From assembly GCA_022376465.1 (NCBI GenBank), contig JACDTU010000012.1, positions 248,001 to 312,000 on the forward strand: 64,000 bases of DNA, read 5' to 3'. The position numbers and the translations under genes were made by a program. Of the stretch, positions 44,858-55,500 are shown in pieces. The notes under the pieces are model-generated. The model was given only the letters and a program-made list of their open reading frames with translations, was not told the DNA's origin and did not search any database. This DNA comes from Cubamyces lactineus. Taxonomy: Eukaryota; Basidiomycota; Agaricomycetes; Polyporales; Polyporaceae. Position 1 is the stretch's first letter. Each line of letters opens with the position of its first letter.

Positions 44858-47577
44858 ATGGGTATCGTCGAAAAGGTGCGCATTTCGGCGCGACAATTTC
44901 CGCACGGCTGTGGCTGAAGATGCGCCTTCTGCAGATCAAAGAGATCGAGGGTGAGTGCCCTTAGGCTCTACCTGGTATTCCGCGCACCATTGACGGCGAT
45001 GGCGATCATAAACAGAGGAGATGGCGAGGAGTGAGTTCGCATACATTGCACCAGCGTCATCCGCAGACGAGAGCTCACCTCTGCGCGTTCGTACACTAAA
45101 TAGCGCAGAAGAACAAGGTGGGCGTACTTATATCGACGGCCGCACCTACGCCGTCCAGCCGCTGATGAAGGCGCAAAGTAGGCCACAGAATACCATCTTG
45201 GTCTTCTCAAGGCGAAGCTCGCCCGATACCGCGCTCAGCTCCTCGAACCCACCTCCAAGTCCAGCGGGGGTGGAACTGGCTTTGACGTCCAGAAGTCGGG
45301 AGACGCCAGGGTCGCGCTCATTGGCTTCCCTTCAGTAGGCAAGGTCAGTATTTTTGCACTCAGGCTCTGTGGCCGGCTCGGAGGTGTTACACGCAATCGG
45401 CCATCGGTCAGACCCCGACTCGTCTGCATGTGTGAGTGAGGGGTCGGTATGTGACTAACGTTTACGGCTCGGACGGCTTGAGCCCGCTGGAAGATTATGA
45501 AAGTTTCCCATGTTGGTGGATTCTTCAGCTATCGCGTCCTGGAGTCCAGCTAAATCGAGTAAAGGTATCAGCAAGCCAGTCACTAATATTGCACTACAGC
45601 AAGGACTTATGAAAGGGCATTGTCAGGGAGAGATGCAGTGCCCGTTCTGTGCGCTCTGAATCTATCATTCGAGTGGGTCTCACCGATGCCTGACCTGGCC
45701 GAGTCTGCATCTCCGGAGCTTCGCCCCTTGAATGTGTCGTCTCTTGCTTATCTCCTTTCACTCACGCCGTCGCAATAATAGTCGACGTTGCTCAGCAAGT
45801 GCACGCACACACAATCTGAGGCGGCGGCGTACGAGTTCACGACGCTCACGGTAAGCACTCCCTCCCGACGCCCGTAGAGGTGAAATTGCGATAGCGCAAG
45901 ATCCTAACATTGTTATCAGGCGATCCCTGGCGTGCTAGAATACCAAGGCGCCAGGATACAGCTCCTCGATCTGCCCGGTATCGTCGAGGGCGCGAGCGAG
46001 GGTCGGGGTCGGGGGCGGCAGGTCGTAGCGACGGCGAAGACCGCCGATCTGATTCTCATCATGCTCGACGCGACCAAGTCGGAGGAGCAGCGGCGATTGC
46101 TCGAAATCGAACTAGACGCAGTCGGCATCCGCCTGAACAAGAAGCGGCCTGATGTCGTGTTCAAGCGCAAGACGACGGGTGGGGTGAGTTCGTGGTTCCT
46201 CGCCGCTGCGCGCGCGTGTCGTAAGGTTTGCCACTGAAGTCACTGCCAACACACTGTCGTCGCTAGATTACGGTAAGATTGCCTCTTGGTGAACGTGGCG
46301 AGCGTCCGGGTTATTCACGGCCGATCCAGATCAACAAGACTGTGCCGTTGACGAAGACGGATGAGAAAACGATTCGGACGATCTTGGCGAGCTGTAAGTG
46401 GCGTTGCCAGGCTGCTCACGCGGCCTCCTGTACCTCTCTGTTTATCCTGTTCGCCCCCTGGAACAGACAAACTGCACAACTGCGACGTAATGATCCGGGA
46501 AGACGTAGGTTCTGTCCCGTTCGTGGATATGTCCCGTTTCTGGTTGACAGCGAGGAAAACAGATCACGACCGACGAATTCATCGATGTGTTGATAGGTAA
46601 CGTTCTCTGCGCAGGGTCGCCACGAGGCGCATATATACTGATGATATATGGCTCTGCGCAGGAACGCGCAAATACATTCCGTGCCTGTGTAAGCAGCACC
46701 CTGCATCGTGTCGCCGCGCTCCACTAAAGTGGCAGAACAGATGTCTACAACAAGATTGACGCTATCAGCCTCGAGCGAATGGACAAGTTGGCCCGAGAAG
46801 ACCACACGGTCGTCATCAGCTGTGAACTGGGGCTCAAGTGAGTGCTGCGAACATCGGGACGAGGCATTGTGCCAGGAGTGCCGATCGGATGGCTCACACG
46901 ACTTATCGCCCTCTTCAGCTTGGACTACCTTATCGAGAAGATTTGGGAGGAGCTCGACCTCGTGAAGGTGTACACGAAGAAACGAGGCGCGCATCCTGAT
47001 CTCGCCGACCCCATTTGCCTCAGGAAGGGGGCTACCGTCGAGGTTCGTGGCGCTATCACACAATAGTTTTGGCAACGCTCGGCTTGCGAAATGGGCGTCC
47101 GTGACTGAATGTGTCGTGTTGCCGCAGGACGTCTGCAACGGTATCCACCGGTCCTTGGCGGCGAACTTCCGATACGCTTTGGTTTGGTGAGTGCCCAGAC
47201 GCCACAAAGACTTGTAAGGGTGCCGCCAGCTGACCGTTCCGGCAGGGTAAGCGCGCGCAGGGATGGCGACCGCGGCTGCAGACGGGCTGACATTGAGTTG
47301 GGACTAGGGCAAGTCATCGAAGTTCAACCCGCACGCGCAGAAAGTGGGCCTCAGCCATCATGTCCTGGACGAGGATGTCGTCTCAAGTACGTACTGGACT
47401 CGGGCAGGAGGCAGGATCGCAGGAGTGTGCATATGGCGCGGCGCCGGGCGAGGAAGGCACTGTGGTCCGGGCCCGGCGTTCGGCATATGCCATGGCACTG
47501 CGCCCTGCGTTGTTCTGTTTTTGCAGCGGAATTTTTCTCAGACTAACGGACGGCGTTTGACAGTCTTCACGAAATGA
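44858..47577 (+). CDS. RBG1: Developmentally regulated GTP-binding protein 1 (Drg1/Rbg1)
   Basis: Predicted 366-aa translation-associated GTPase that in yeast pairs with Tma46 on ribosomes. I join 18 exons: 44858-44875, 44935-44950, 45016-45030, 45104-45117, 45182-45343, 45782-45850, 45920-46183, 46267-46272, 46330-46393, 46467-46504, 46563-46596, 46662-46688, 46741-46837, 46919-47042, 47128-47186, 47246 (one nucleotide), 47308-47386, 47564-47577. Motifs: N-terminal Lys/Glu helix, G1 GFPSVGKST (69-77), G3 DLPG (115-118), G4 NKID (246-249) and a C-terminal TGS domain (about 290-366, [34 protein letters not shown]). Length equals the family norm (about 367). The six-base exon supplies Ile-Thr in [12 protein letters not shown], which matches yeast Rbg1 spacing. 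The one-base exon restores the frame at VWGKSSKF. Intron 45344-45781 is 438 nt. Confidence 0.9.
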
Positions 47578-48180
47578 CCGGAATGCCGCGGGGCACGGGA
47601 GGATGACGGTGTACTTTTCGAGCCGGGTGGTTGGTCGCGCGTTGTACGAGAGAGAGCGCACTGTAGCCGTAGACCGATGCTCGCCTGCGTGTATGATATG
47701 GACAATGACCATCGAATGGTATGCAGAAGTAGGAGTGCTGTAACGTGCGCTGTGGACGAGTGTATGAGACGTGGATCTGGAGGGGGATCTAGGGACGGCC
47801 ACGTGGGGAGGGGGCGCGTAGAGAGGACTGGTAGGTGTTGATGGGGATATGGGCTGGTGTGTGTGGCTATTCGCACAGTATCTCCGCACTACGACTAGGA
47901 CCGAGCGTGCGCTGCGCTGTCCTTGCATGTCCTCTATCGCCCGCGCTCGTCCTCGCCCTAAGCCAAAGCCAGAATCCGCCCAAGCTCTCAGCCTCAATCT
48001 CCCGCATCTCGCCCTGATGCCTCCCCAGACGCGCCAGCCGCAGCGCAACGCTCTCTCATTCGTCACACGTGCGGAGGCTGGCTGTGGCTGATACCGAATC
48101 CTCCGCCGAGTCCGACCAGATCGCCATCCGCCGCCTTTCTACGCCCTAGTTTGCGTTTTCGTGCCAGGGCAGGCTCTCTC

Positions 48181-48218
48181 AGCTCAGCTCATCTCATCTC
48201 AGCTCATCTTAGCTCAGC
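48181..48218. repeat. Imperfect tandem AGCTC/ATCTC pentamers
   Basis: Seven to eight five-base units of AGCTC, ATCTC and ATCTT in a row, just upstream of a TATA-like box. Probably slippage-derived promoter sequence. Confidence 0.7.
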
Positions 48219-48239
48219 CTAGTCTCTCCCGCCGGAGAC

Positions 48240-48246
48240 ATAAAAG
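48240..48246 (+). promoter_or_regulatory. TATA-like box of the metallo-hydrolase gene
   Basis: ATAAAAG, 111 nt before the start at 48357. Its position argues for the ATG at 48357 rather than an in-frame ATG at 48267, which lies only 20 nt after the box. Confidence 0.4.
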
Positions 48247-48356
48247 CTCGCCCATCCTTCCCGGATATGAGCGCTGCAGCTCGACCACACCGTCCACCCA
48301 CCGCTCTTCCGTCCTCCTCCTCCGCGACCATCACCCCCGCTGCACGATCCTCTGCC

Positions 48357-50107
48357 ATGGGCTCCATCGATGCCTTCTCCCCCGCCCTCGGCGACGGCGC
48401 CGTCGAGGTCATCCTCCTCGGCACCGGCACCTCCTCCACCATCCCGCACGTCGACTGCCTCACCGCTCCGCCCGGCGCGAAGAAGTGTCGGACGTGCTGG
48501 TCCACGCTCCATCCCGAGGGAAAGAAGAACATTAGGGTACGCCGTCCTCCCCTCGTCCTTCTTTTCTCTCTTTTCTCTCCCTCTTGCGCCACGGAACGAG
48601 ATGATGACAGAAGGAACTGACTCCGCCCGCCGGGATCCCATCATGATAGCGCAATACGTCCGCGGTGCTCAGAGTCCCCAAGCAGGACGGCGACCTCGCG
48701 TGAGTACCGCTCCCTCCCCCTCCGCGCGGGTGTATGCGCGGGTGCGTCCGCCCAACCCGGCGTCCTGACATACCCATTCGGCGCGTTCGCACAGAACGAT
48801 CGTGATCGACGTGGGCAAAAGCTTCCAGCAGGCCGCGGTCGAGTGGTTCCCCAAGTACGGCCTCCGCAAGATAGATGCCGTGCTCATTACCCACGCGCAT
48901 GCGGACGGTATGTCCGGCTTTCTGTGCCCCCATGCACCTTCGCGGGAGCGCTGATGGTTGCCTCTGCTGCTTTTGGCCCTTGCTTGAAGCCATGAATGGT
49001 CTAGATGACCTTAGAGGTGAGAGCCGTTTTGCTTGTGGCGCGGCGAGGCGTCATGGCCTGATGCGCTGACTCTGAATTTTCCTATTTTTCGCGCCGTGTC
49101 TTCCCAGGGTGGACGTTGCACGGGGCGATCCAGCCGTACATTGACGTGTACGTGTCCATGGACACCTACGACGAGGTCAAACGGGCATTCCCCTACCTCA
49201 TCTCGAAGGAGTTCGCATCCGGCGGAGGCGATGTGAGCTCTACCGGATTCCCACCCGAGGCCGGGAAGCTGAAGGGGATTCACAGGTACCGGAGTTCAAC
49301 TGGCACATCATAGACGACCGGGCACCATTCCAGCTCCACGACACCGGCATCTGGATCCATCCCTTCAACGGTGCGTTCAGTGTGTGAAAACGACGGCATA
49401 CTTCATCAGCCGTCCGCCTGTAACCGTAACTGACGTCTTCGTGTGCCTCGCGCCTTGCATGGACGGTCCCTATCTCGTCCCATCCTGCAGTGCAACACGG
49501 CTTCCGGTTCACCGACAAGAGCCAGAGCGCGTTCATCCCCAGCCCGAACTCGACGAACCCGCCCACGCCGGGTGTGCCGGGCACACCGGTGCGCGAGGGC
49601 GCGCAGACACCCGAGGCGCCACCGTGCGAGGAGCTAGAGCTGCTGACGAAGCCGGAGCCGACGCCGTATTTCTGCTTCGGCTTCACGGTGCAGAACGCGC
49701 TCACGTACATCTCGGACACGTCGCACATCCCGGACGAGGCGTGGGACTACATCCGCGCGTCGCACAGCGGAGGGCGGCCGCCGGTGCTCGTGCTCGACTG
49801 CCTCCGGCTCGAGCCGCACAAGTCGCACCTGAGCCTCGCGCAGGCCGTCGACGTCGCGCGCCGGATGGGCGCCCCCAGGACGTATTTGACGGGGTTCAGC
49901 CATGAGGTGTCGCATGAAGAGTACCGGACGATGCTGGAGCGCGTCGGGGGACGCGTGCCCCCGGCGAAGGAGATGACGGAGATGGTGAGGCAGGGCCTGG
50001 CGACGCTCGACGACGGCGAGCCGATCTGGGTGCGCCCTGCGTTCGACGGCTTGCGTGTGTTCGTGTCGGCGAACGGGAAGGAGGTGTGGGATACGGAGTA
50101 CGCCTGA
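48357..50107 (+). CDS. MBL-fold metallo-hydrolase (PhnP-like)
   Basis: Predicted 398-aa metallo-beta-lactamase-fold hydrolase. Exons: 48357-48536, 48650-48699, 48795-48907, 48990-49016, 49108-49232, 49286-49370, 49491-50107. The opening VEVILLGTGTSSTIPHVDC, a Cys pair (CRTCWSTL), RRNTSAVLRV and the zinc motif THAHADAMNGLDDLRG follow the plan of the phosphonate-pathway phosphodiesterase PhnP and related hydrolases. Later ligands include QHGF and DTSHIP. A Pro/Thr/Glu-rich insert (about 209-245) interrupts the domain after QHGFRFTDKS. The substrate is unknown; a phosphodiesterase on small cyclic phosphates or nucleic acid ends is the family expectation. I start at 48357 because the family similarity begins 15 codons later and a TATA-like box sits 111 nt upstream. 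Confidence 0.85.
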
Positions 50108-50810
50108 TCTCGCATTGACAGAGTTGGTGTATCGAAGCGACGAAGGGGCTGTAATGTTCTGTTGTATCGGGAAGTCTTGATCCTCTTAGATTGTGCTCAT
50201 AGGTATCTACATCGCGGCGCTGGGATAGCCTGCTATATTCCCCTCTCTCGCATGTTGTAATTTTTCTAGGCCGTGGTACATGCATGTATTTCGAGTAATC
50301 CGACGTCTTGTGTTCTAGTCGCATCTCGGCTCCTTCACGTTCCCCTGTAGACAACGCGGCGTAACGGAAATTGAAGTGGGTTCTCGTAAGTTCTAATACA
50401 ACCGCGCCTGTCTTCTTACAACTGAAGTAGTACGCTGCAGAAAGTGTTGTACGAGTGGGAAGCTGCGGGTTATACGTACTGACTGTATAGCGTCGGATAA
50501 GAGAGGACAGCAGTAAACAAGGCCAACGCTGAGCTGAAAGCGTGGACTAGAAAGTTCTGAGCGGATGTGGACGCGGGCCAAAGAAGGCCATCCCGGCGCC
50601 TAAGGGAGAGTCGGCTCACGTGTCCAGAATCTCCACCACAGGGGCTCGCCGCGTCGAGAGACGAGCTCGTCCCTCTCCCACAGACCCTCAGCCCTCTCTC
50701 TTCATCCATCTCCTTCGTATTTTACATCTCTTCTCCTAGTTCTCTACCCCCAGTAATCGCATTGGCAGTCCCCTCATCGCACACAACGACGCACGCCGGG
50801 ATCGTTTGCA
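50108..50810. other. Gene-free stretch between the metallo-hydrolase and the UPS1-type gene
   Basis: Tandem spacer. The right end is pyrimidine-rich (50651-50750) ahead of the next start codon. No recognisable gene or RNA. Confidence 0.55.
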
Positions 50811-51785
50811 ATGAAGTTCTACTCGCAGTCCTTCTTGTATGAGTGAGTACACTAGCCTCGCGTCCTCCCCGCACTCCCACGCACATATCGCTCAATCCAC
50901 GGCGTTCTCCCCCTCCCGACTCGACAGCGATCCCTGGTCCATCGTTTCGCTCGCGTACCTCCTCAGATACCCCAACCCATACTCGTCGCACATCCTCTCC
51001 TGCGACGTCATCTCGCGCGAAGTCACCCCCGCCGGCACCCTTCGCACGACCCGCCTCATCCTCAAGACCGGCTCGCTCCCAAGATGGGCCCCAAAGGGCA
51101 TGATCTCCAGGGCGGAGTCGTGGGTGCTTGAAGAGAGCGAGGTCGACCCGCTTGGCAAGGTCATGCAGTGCACGACGAAAAACCTCGATCATGTCAAGGT
51201 CATGCGCGTGGAAGAGCACATTCATATACGCCAGGCAGAGAATGGGTACGTCCGCCTGATGGCCTCCCTGCGTCAGCGCTGGCCAGTTCTTCCCTTGTTG
51301 GCACGCGAGGCGCTGACATGGGCCGACGTCGGTGCGCACAGGCAAACGCTGCAGACGACCGAGGCGTTCTTCCTGTCAGGGTTCGGCTGGGGCCTGACGA
51401 AGCGGATCGAGAATTACGGGCTCGCAAAGTTCAAGGCGAACCTGCAGCGGGTGCGTTCAGGCTGCGCCCATCTTAGCGTGCTGCACGCTGCTGACGGTTG
51501 ACGTGCTTCTAGTCCCGGGAGGGGTTCTTCATCATCCTTGACCTCATCCGCCAGTCCCGCAGACAGCCCATGACCATCGGCGCCCCCAGCTCCTTCCTCG
51601 CCTCCCACCGCGTGCTCAATGGTCCGGACTCAAAAGCTCCCGCTCACCATGAAATCCCTGCCTCAAGGGACTCACCTTCCCCGTCGGGCAGTGCACCCGA
51701 AGGCTCGTCTTCCTCCTCCTCCCAGTCCGCTGCTCCTGCTCGGAGCGCGTGGACTAGGCTGAAATCCTGGCTGCGCTCGGGATGA
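50811..51785 (+). CDS. UPS1: PRELI/MSF1-domain lipid-transfer protein, Ups1 type
   Basis: Predicted 243-aa mitochondrial intermembrane-space protein. Ups1 with Mdm35 moves phosphatidic acid to the inner membrane for cardiolipin synthesis. Exons: 50811-50842, 50928-51245, 51342-51450, 51513-51785. The PRELI domain reads DPWSIVSLAYLLRYPNPYSS, HILSCDVISREV, GTLRTTRLILKTGSLPRW and TTKNLDHVKVMRVEEH, close to the yeast Ups1 pattern (RYPNPYS.HVLS, LRTTRLL.K.G.LP.W, TRNLDH...VEE). A Ser/Pro/Ala-rich tail of about 70 residues after the domain is an addition relative to yeast. Intron 51246-51341 is 96 nt and stays open in frame; retention would add 32 residues inside the domain. Its 32-nt first exon mirrors the UPS2-type gene. 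Confidence 0.88.
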
Positions 51786-52532
51786 CGGCCTTAATTACCT
51801 CGGGATCCGGATAGGCCCAAGGAGTGCTGCTCAGGTCCGAGGACCAGGCGGACCACTTATTTAGCGTTAATATGAACGGTCTAGCTCGCCGTACGATTCT
51901 TCTTCTCTGAAGTCCCATCGCGCCTGCGTGCATCACTCTCCCCTGCTCAGTAGTCTTTGGTCTCGTTTCGTTTCAAGTTTGCCGTCGGTCGTGCATGTTT
52001 TGAGCTGTACCATCCGTGTATTTGTAGCCAGTAGTCGTACGTTCACCTCCCCGCCAAATCGTGCATATTGCGTTCTCTTTCTCAGAAGCCTAAACACGGC
52101 CTATACTGCGTGCCAGATGCCTGGGCGATGTCCATGACCTTACGCGAGACAGCTGGTGAGGCCAGGAACCGGTACTAGGGTCTGGCGTCACTCGGCCAGG
52201 ATCGCTGCCCTATGCGAGATGGGCGCGCGCGAGCTGGAGCTGTTTCTGACCTTCATGCGGCTTCTCAGATTCAGACGTGGGCGACTCTCACTCTCACTCT
52301 CCGGCCACGCTTTCCTCGCCTCCTGACCCTCATCGTCCCTGTAACATCACCTCAGGCTTGCCTTGACGCACGGCTGCCCCGAATCGATCTGCTGCTAGCT
52401 GCGGCTCTAACGCGGCACCGACATACCGCTAGCCGAACTTCACTGGCAATCTGAGCCCTGAAAGGTCTAGGAGCCTAGCTAGGAGCGAGCTACTGAGCTA
52501 CTGTAACTAAGCTAGACAGCCAGCCGTCATCC
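51786..52532. other. Gene-free stretch between the UPS1-type gene and RIC1
   Basis: Tandem spacer. Repeated CTAG/AGCTA-type words occur just before RIC1 (52465-52515). No gene or RNA recognised. Confidence 0.5.
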
Positions 52533-55500
52533 ATGTACTTCCCGACGTCCGCGGCGAGGCAGCTCTCGAGCGCGCCCGCGTTGCCGCTCCCGACCGAGCT
52601 CGTGCTCGCGCTCGCCCCGAGCCCGCGCAAGACGCTGTTCGCGGCCGTCACGAAGAGCGGCTTGTCCTTGTGGCGCGTCCGGGTGCGTCTCCGTCCCTTC
52701 TCTCGTTCGTGCGCCTCTTGCTCCGAGTCCTCTGTCGAGGGCGGCGGCGTGTATGCATTATGCATGTGTATGTGTGTGTGCGGTCGGGATAGAGAGGCTG
52801 AAGCGGGGCTTGTGTTATGTTTGGTTTGCAGCCGTCGGCGGTCTTGGCGCATTTGTCGCGCACGGCGACGTCGCTGCAAGAGCATGGCGAGAATATGCAC
52901 CTGCAGTGGTCTCCGGACGGACAGCGGATCGTCATTCAGGTGCGGACTCTCACATTCAAGTGACATGCGTCTCGCAGGCCGGGCTCACTGAGCACCACAC
53001 TCGTCTGTTCACGCTACAGACGACGGAGTCGTACTTGGTCCTTATAACGGTAGAGTACAATGCGGAGGAGGTTCCATACCAGACACCACCCCTCGCGGCC
53101 AACGCGGCGCGACATTTCCTGCCTGGCGCGGGGGAGGCGCTCCCGCTGCAGTCGCTCAGCCTGCATTTGGAGGGCGTAATACGCATAGAAGGCTCCCTGT
53201 TGAGGTGCGTCTGTCGTGCCATTTGTTAAGTCGGGGGCGGGGCTGTATGCGTATATGCTTTGGTGCAGCGTTTCTCCGCGGAAGGAATACATCCTGTTCT
53301 CCACGTGCAACCCGCCGGCGATTCAGCGCGTTCCGTGGCCGAATACGCTTGGTGAAGGGGGAGAAGGCGCAGGCATAGGCGGGTACGATACTTGGGAGGT
53401 CAACGAGGAAGAACTGCCGTGGCTTGTGGACCCCGATGGTACGGTCTCGTACATTGAGCGACATGCACAGCATAGCTAACTAGGTTCGCACCAGTCACTG
53501 TATGCCAGATTTCGTACCACCGCCAGACGGGCTTCGAGACGTGGATCACCTCGGACGGCCGTGCGTACCTCGTCCAGCTCTACCAGGAGCAGAACATCGG
53601 GCCCAGCGCATCCGAGGTAAGCACGGGCGACGACGAACGAGCTCAGGTGAATATATCCCGACCAACCGCTTTCCTCTTTCCCCCTTCCTCACCGCGCTCG
53701 CTATCCAACAGCTCGGGCATCTATCACCCAGCCGTCAATCGTCGGATAGCACGAGCTCCGTGCGGCCCCTCGCGTGGCACGGGACGTGCGTGCACCGCGT
53801 CGACCCGCCGCGCTGGGTGCAGAAGCGAAAGCACGTCGACCCTGGGGACGTCGCGAAGTACACGTATGCGGAGCCGCGGCGCGCGATGGTCGTCGCGCTC
53901 AACCCCAAGTTCTCAATGCTCGCCGTCGGCACTTACAGGTAGATTTCATACACTCTATGTATTATACGCGTACGCGCGTGGGAGGTAGGGTCCAGCTGAC
54001 AAGACTGCCTGTGTCTTCTTGTTGCAGTGGAACGGTGGAGTTCACGAGCTTCCCGTCGGTGGACGGGGTCGTGCCAAAGCCGCAGGTGTTGCAGATCCCG
54101 AACATGTACGCAAGGGACGGGACAGGCTCCGTGTGCACGATGGAGTGGAGCTCGGACGGGTACGTGCTCGCCGTCGGGTGGGAGAAAGGTTGGGCGATCT
54201 GGAGCGTCGGCGGGCGGTGCCTCGCGTGGGGCTTTGGCGTCGAGTATGAAGTAGACGAGGAGAGGCAAGTGTCAATGGGCTGAGCAACGTGTATTGGCGT
54301 TTCATAACTTACATTGGGGGATAGGTTCCAGGATGCGTTCATGTATGGTGTTAGGAGCCTAGTGAGTCTCTTTGTTCAATGCGCGTGTTTTCCTTTTCTC
54401 ACCATGCTTTATACATAGTTCTGGGCGCCGGGGAATTTTGAGCTCGTAATGCTAGCTCAATCATCGCCCAATAGTGCGTCTCCTTTCCATACGTGTGATG
54501 AAGCTCTAAACCGGCCTACCTCCACAGAGGCCGATGGCCAACTATTCGTTCTGCCCTTCGCGAAGAGTGCAACGACCGGGCAACATTCACCCGTGAGTAT
54601 CCCCTATGAAGTCGATCGGCGGGCGCAGTGCGGATGAAGCTGACATATCCCATCACAGGACAACACCCAGTACGCCTTCCTCCAGATGGACGACCGCGTG
54701 CTCGTCTACCGCGGCGCCGACCAGCCAGACATGAGCGTCATCAACCCCGAGGCGGACGTCTGGCAGCACGTCAAGGTCCCGCAGTCGTACATGTCTGCCA
54801 ACTGGCCGATCCGATACTCGTCTCTCAGCGCGGACGGGCGGCTCATCGCGATCGCCGGACGGCGCGGCCTCGTGCATTACAGCTCGACGTCCGGTCGGTG
54901 GAAGATGTTCGCGGACGAGCTCCAGGAGCAGGCGTTCACTGTCAAGGGCGGCCTGCTTTGGTTTCATCACGTGCTGATCGCCGCGGTCGAGGTGGCCGGA
55001 GCGTACCAGGTAAGCCGCCCCGACTACGGTTTACAAGCTCATTGAAGCAGATGACGGATGCGCGGCTGCTAGATTCGCTTGTACTCACGCGACCTAGAGC
55101 TCAGCAACCAGAACGTGCTGCACCGCGAGATAGTGCCCTCACCAGTCGTGATCCTTTCGCTCGTGGACAACTCCCTGCTCGTCTATACGGCGGACAACAC
55201 CCTATACCACTACCTGATTATACCCACCGCGGACTCGATTAAACTCCACTTCTGCGGCAGCATAACTTTCAACGGCGTAATCGCCGTCCCAAACGCGGTC
55301 AGAGCGCTGAGTTGGATGATTCCCAGCGCCCAGAAACGTACGTTGGCGCGGAACTTGTGTGATGTGGTTTTGGGACTAATGCCTGTTGCAGAACTGGGAG
55401 ATCCGGCGGACGATCTTGCGGTTGCGACGGTCTTGATGATCGTTGGCGGGAAGCTGGTATTGCTTCGGCCGCGCAAGGTACGTAGCTTGCTCAGGATCCT

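Larger units (their letters stand above)
47578..48356. other. Gene-free stretch between DRG1 and the metallo-hydrolase
   Basis: Tandem spacer with the promoter of the next gene: an imperfect AGCTC/ATCTC repeat at about 48181-48218 and a TATA-like ATAAAAG at 48240-48246, 111 nt before the start codon. No other gene seen. Confidence 0.55.

Noticed and set aside
47187..47307. Treating the DRG1 interval as one 121-nt intron
   Set aside because: It leaves TG joined to GGCAAG in the wrong frame and loses the conserved GKSSKF...VGLSH end. The one-base exon keeps both frame and motif.
48267..48356. Upstream in-frame ATG for the metallo-hydrolase
   Set aside because: It lies only 20 nt after the TATA-like box and adds a Ser/Ala/Pro stretch without family similarity.
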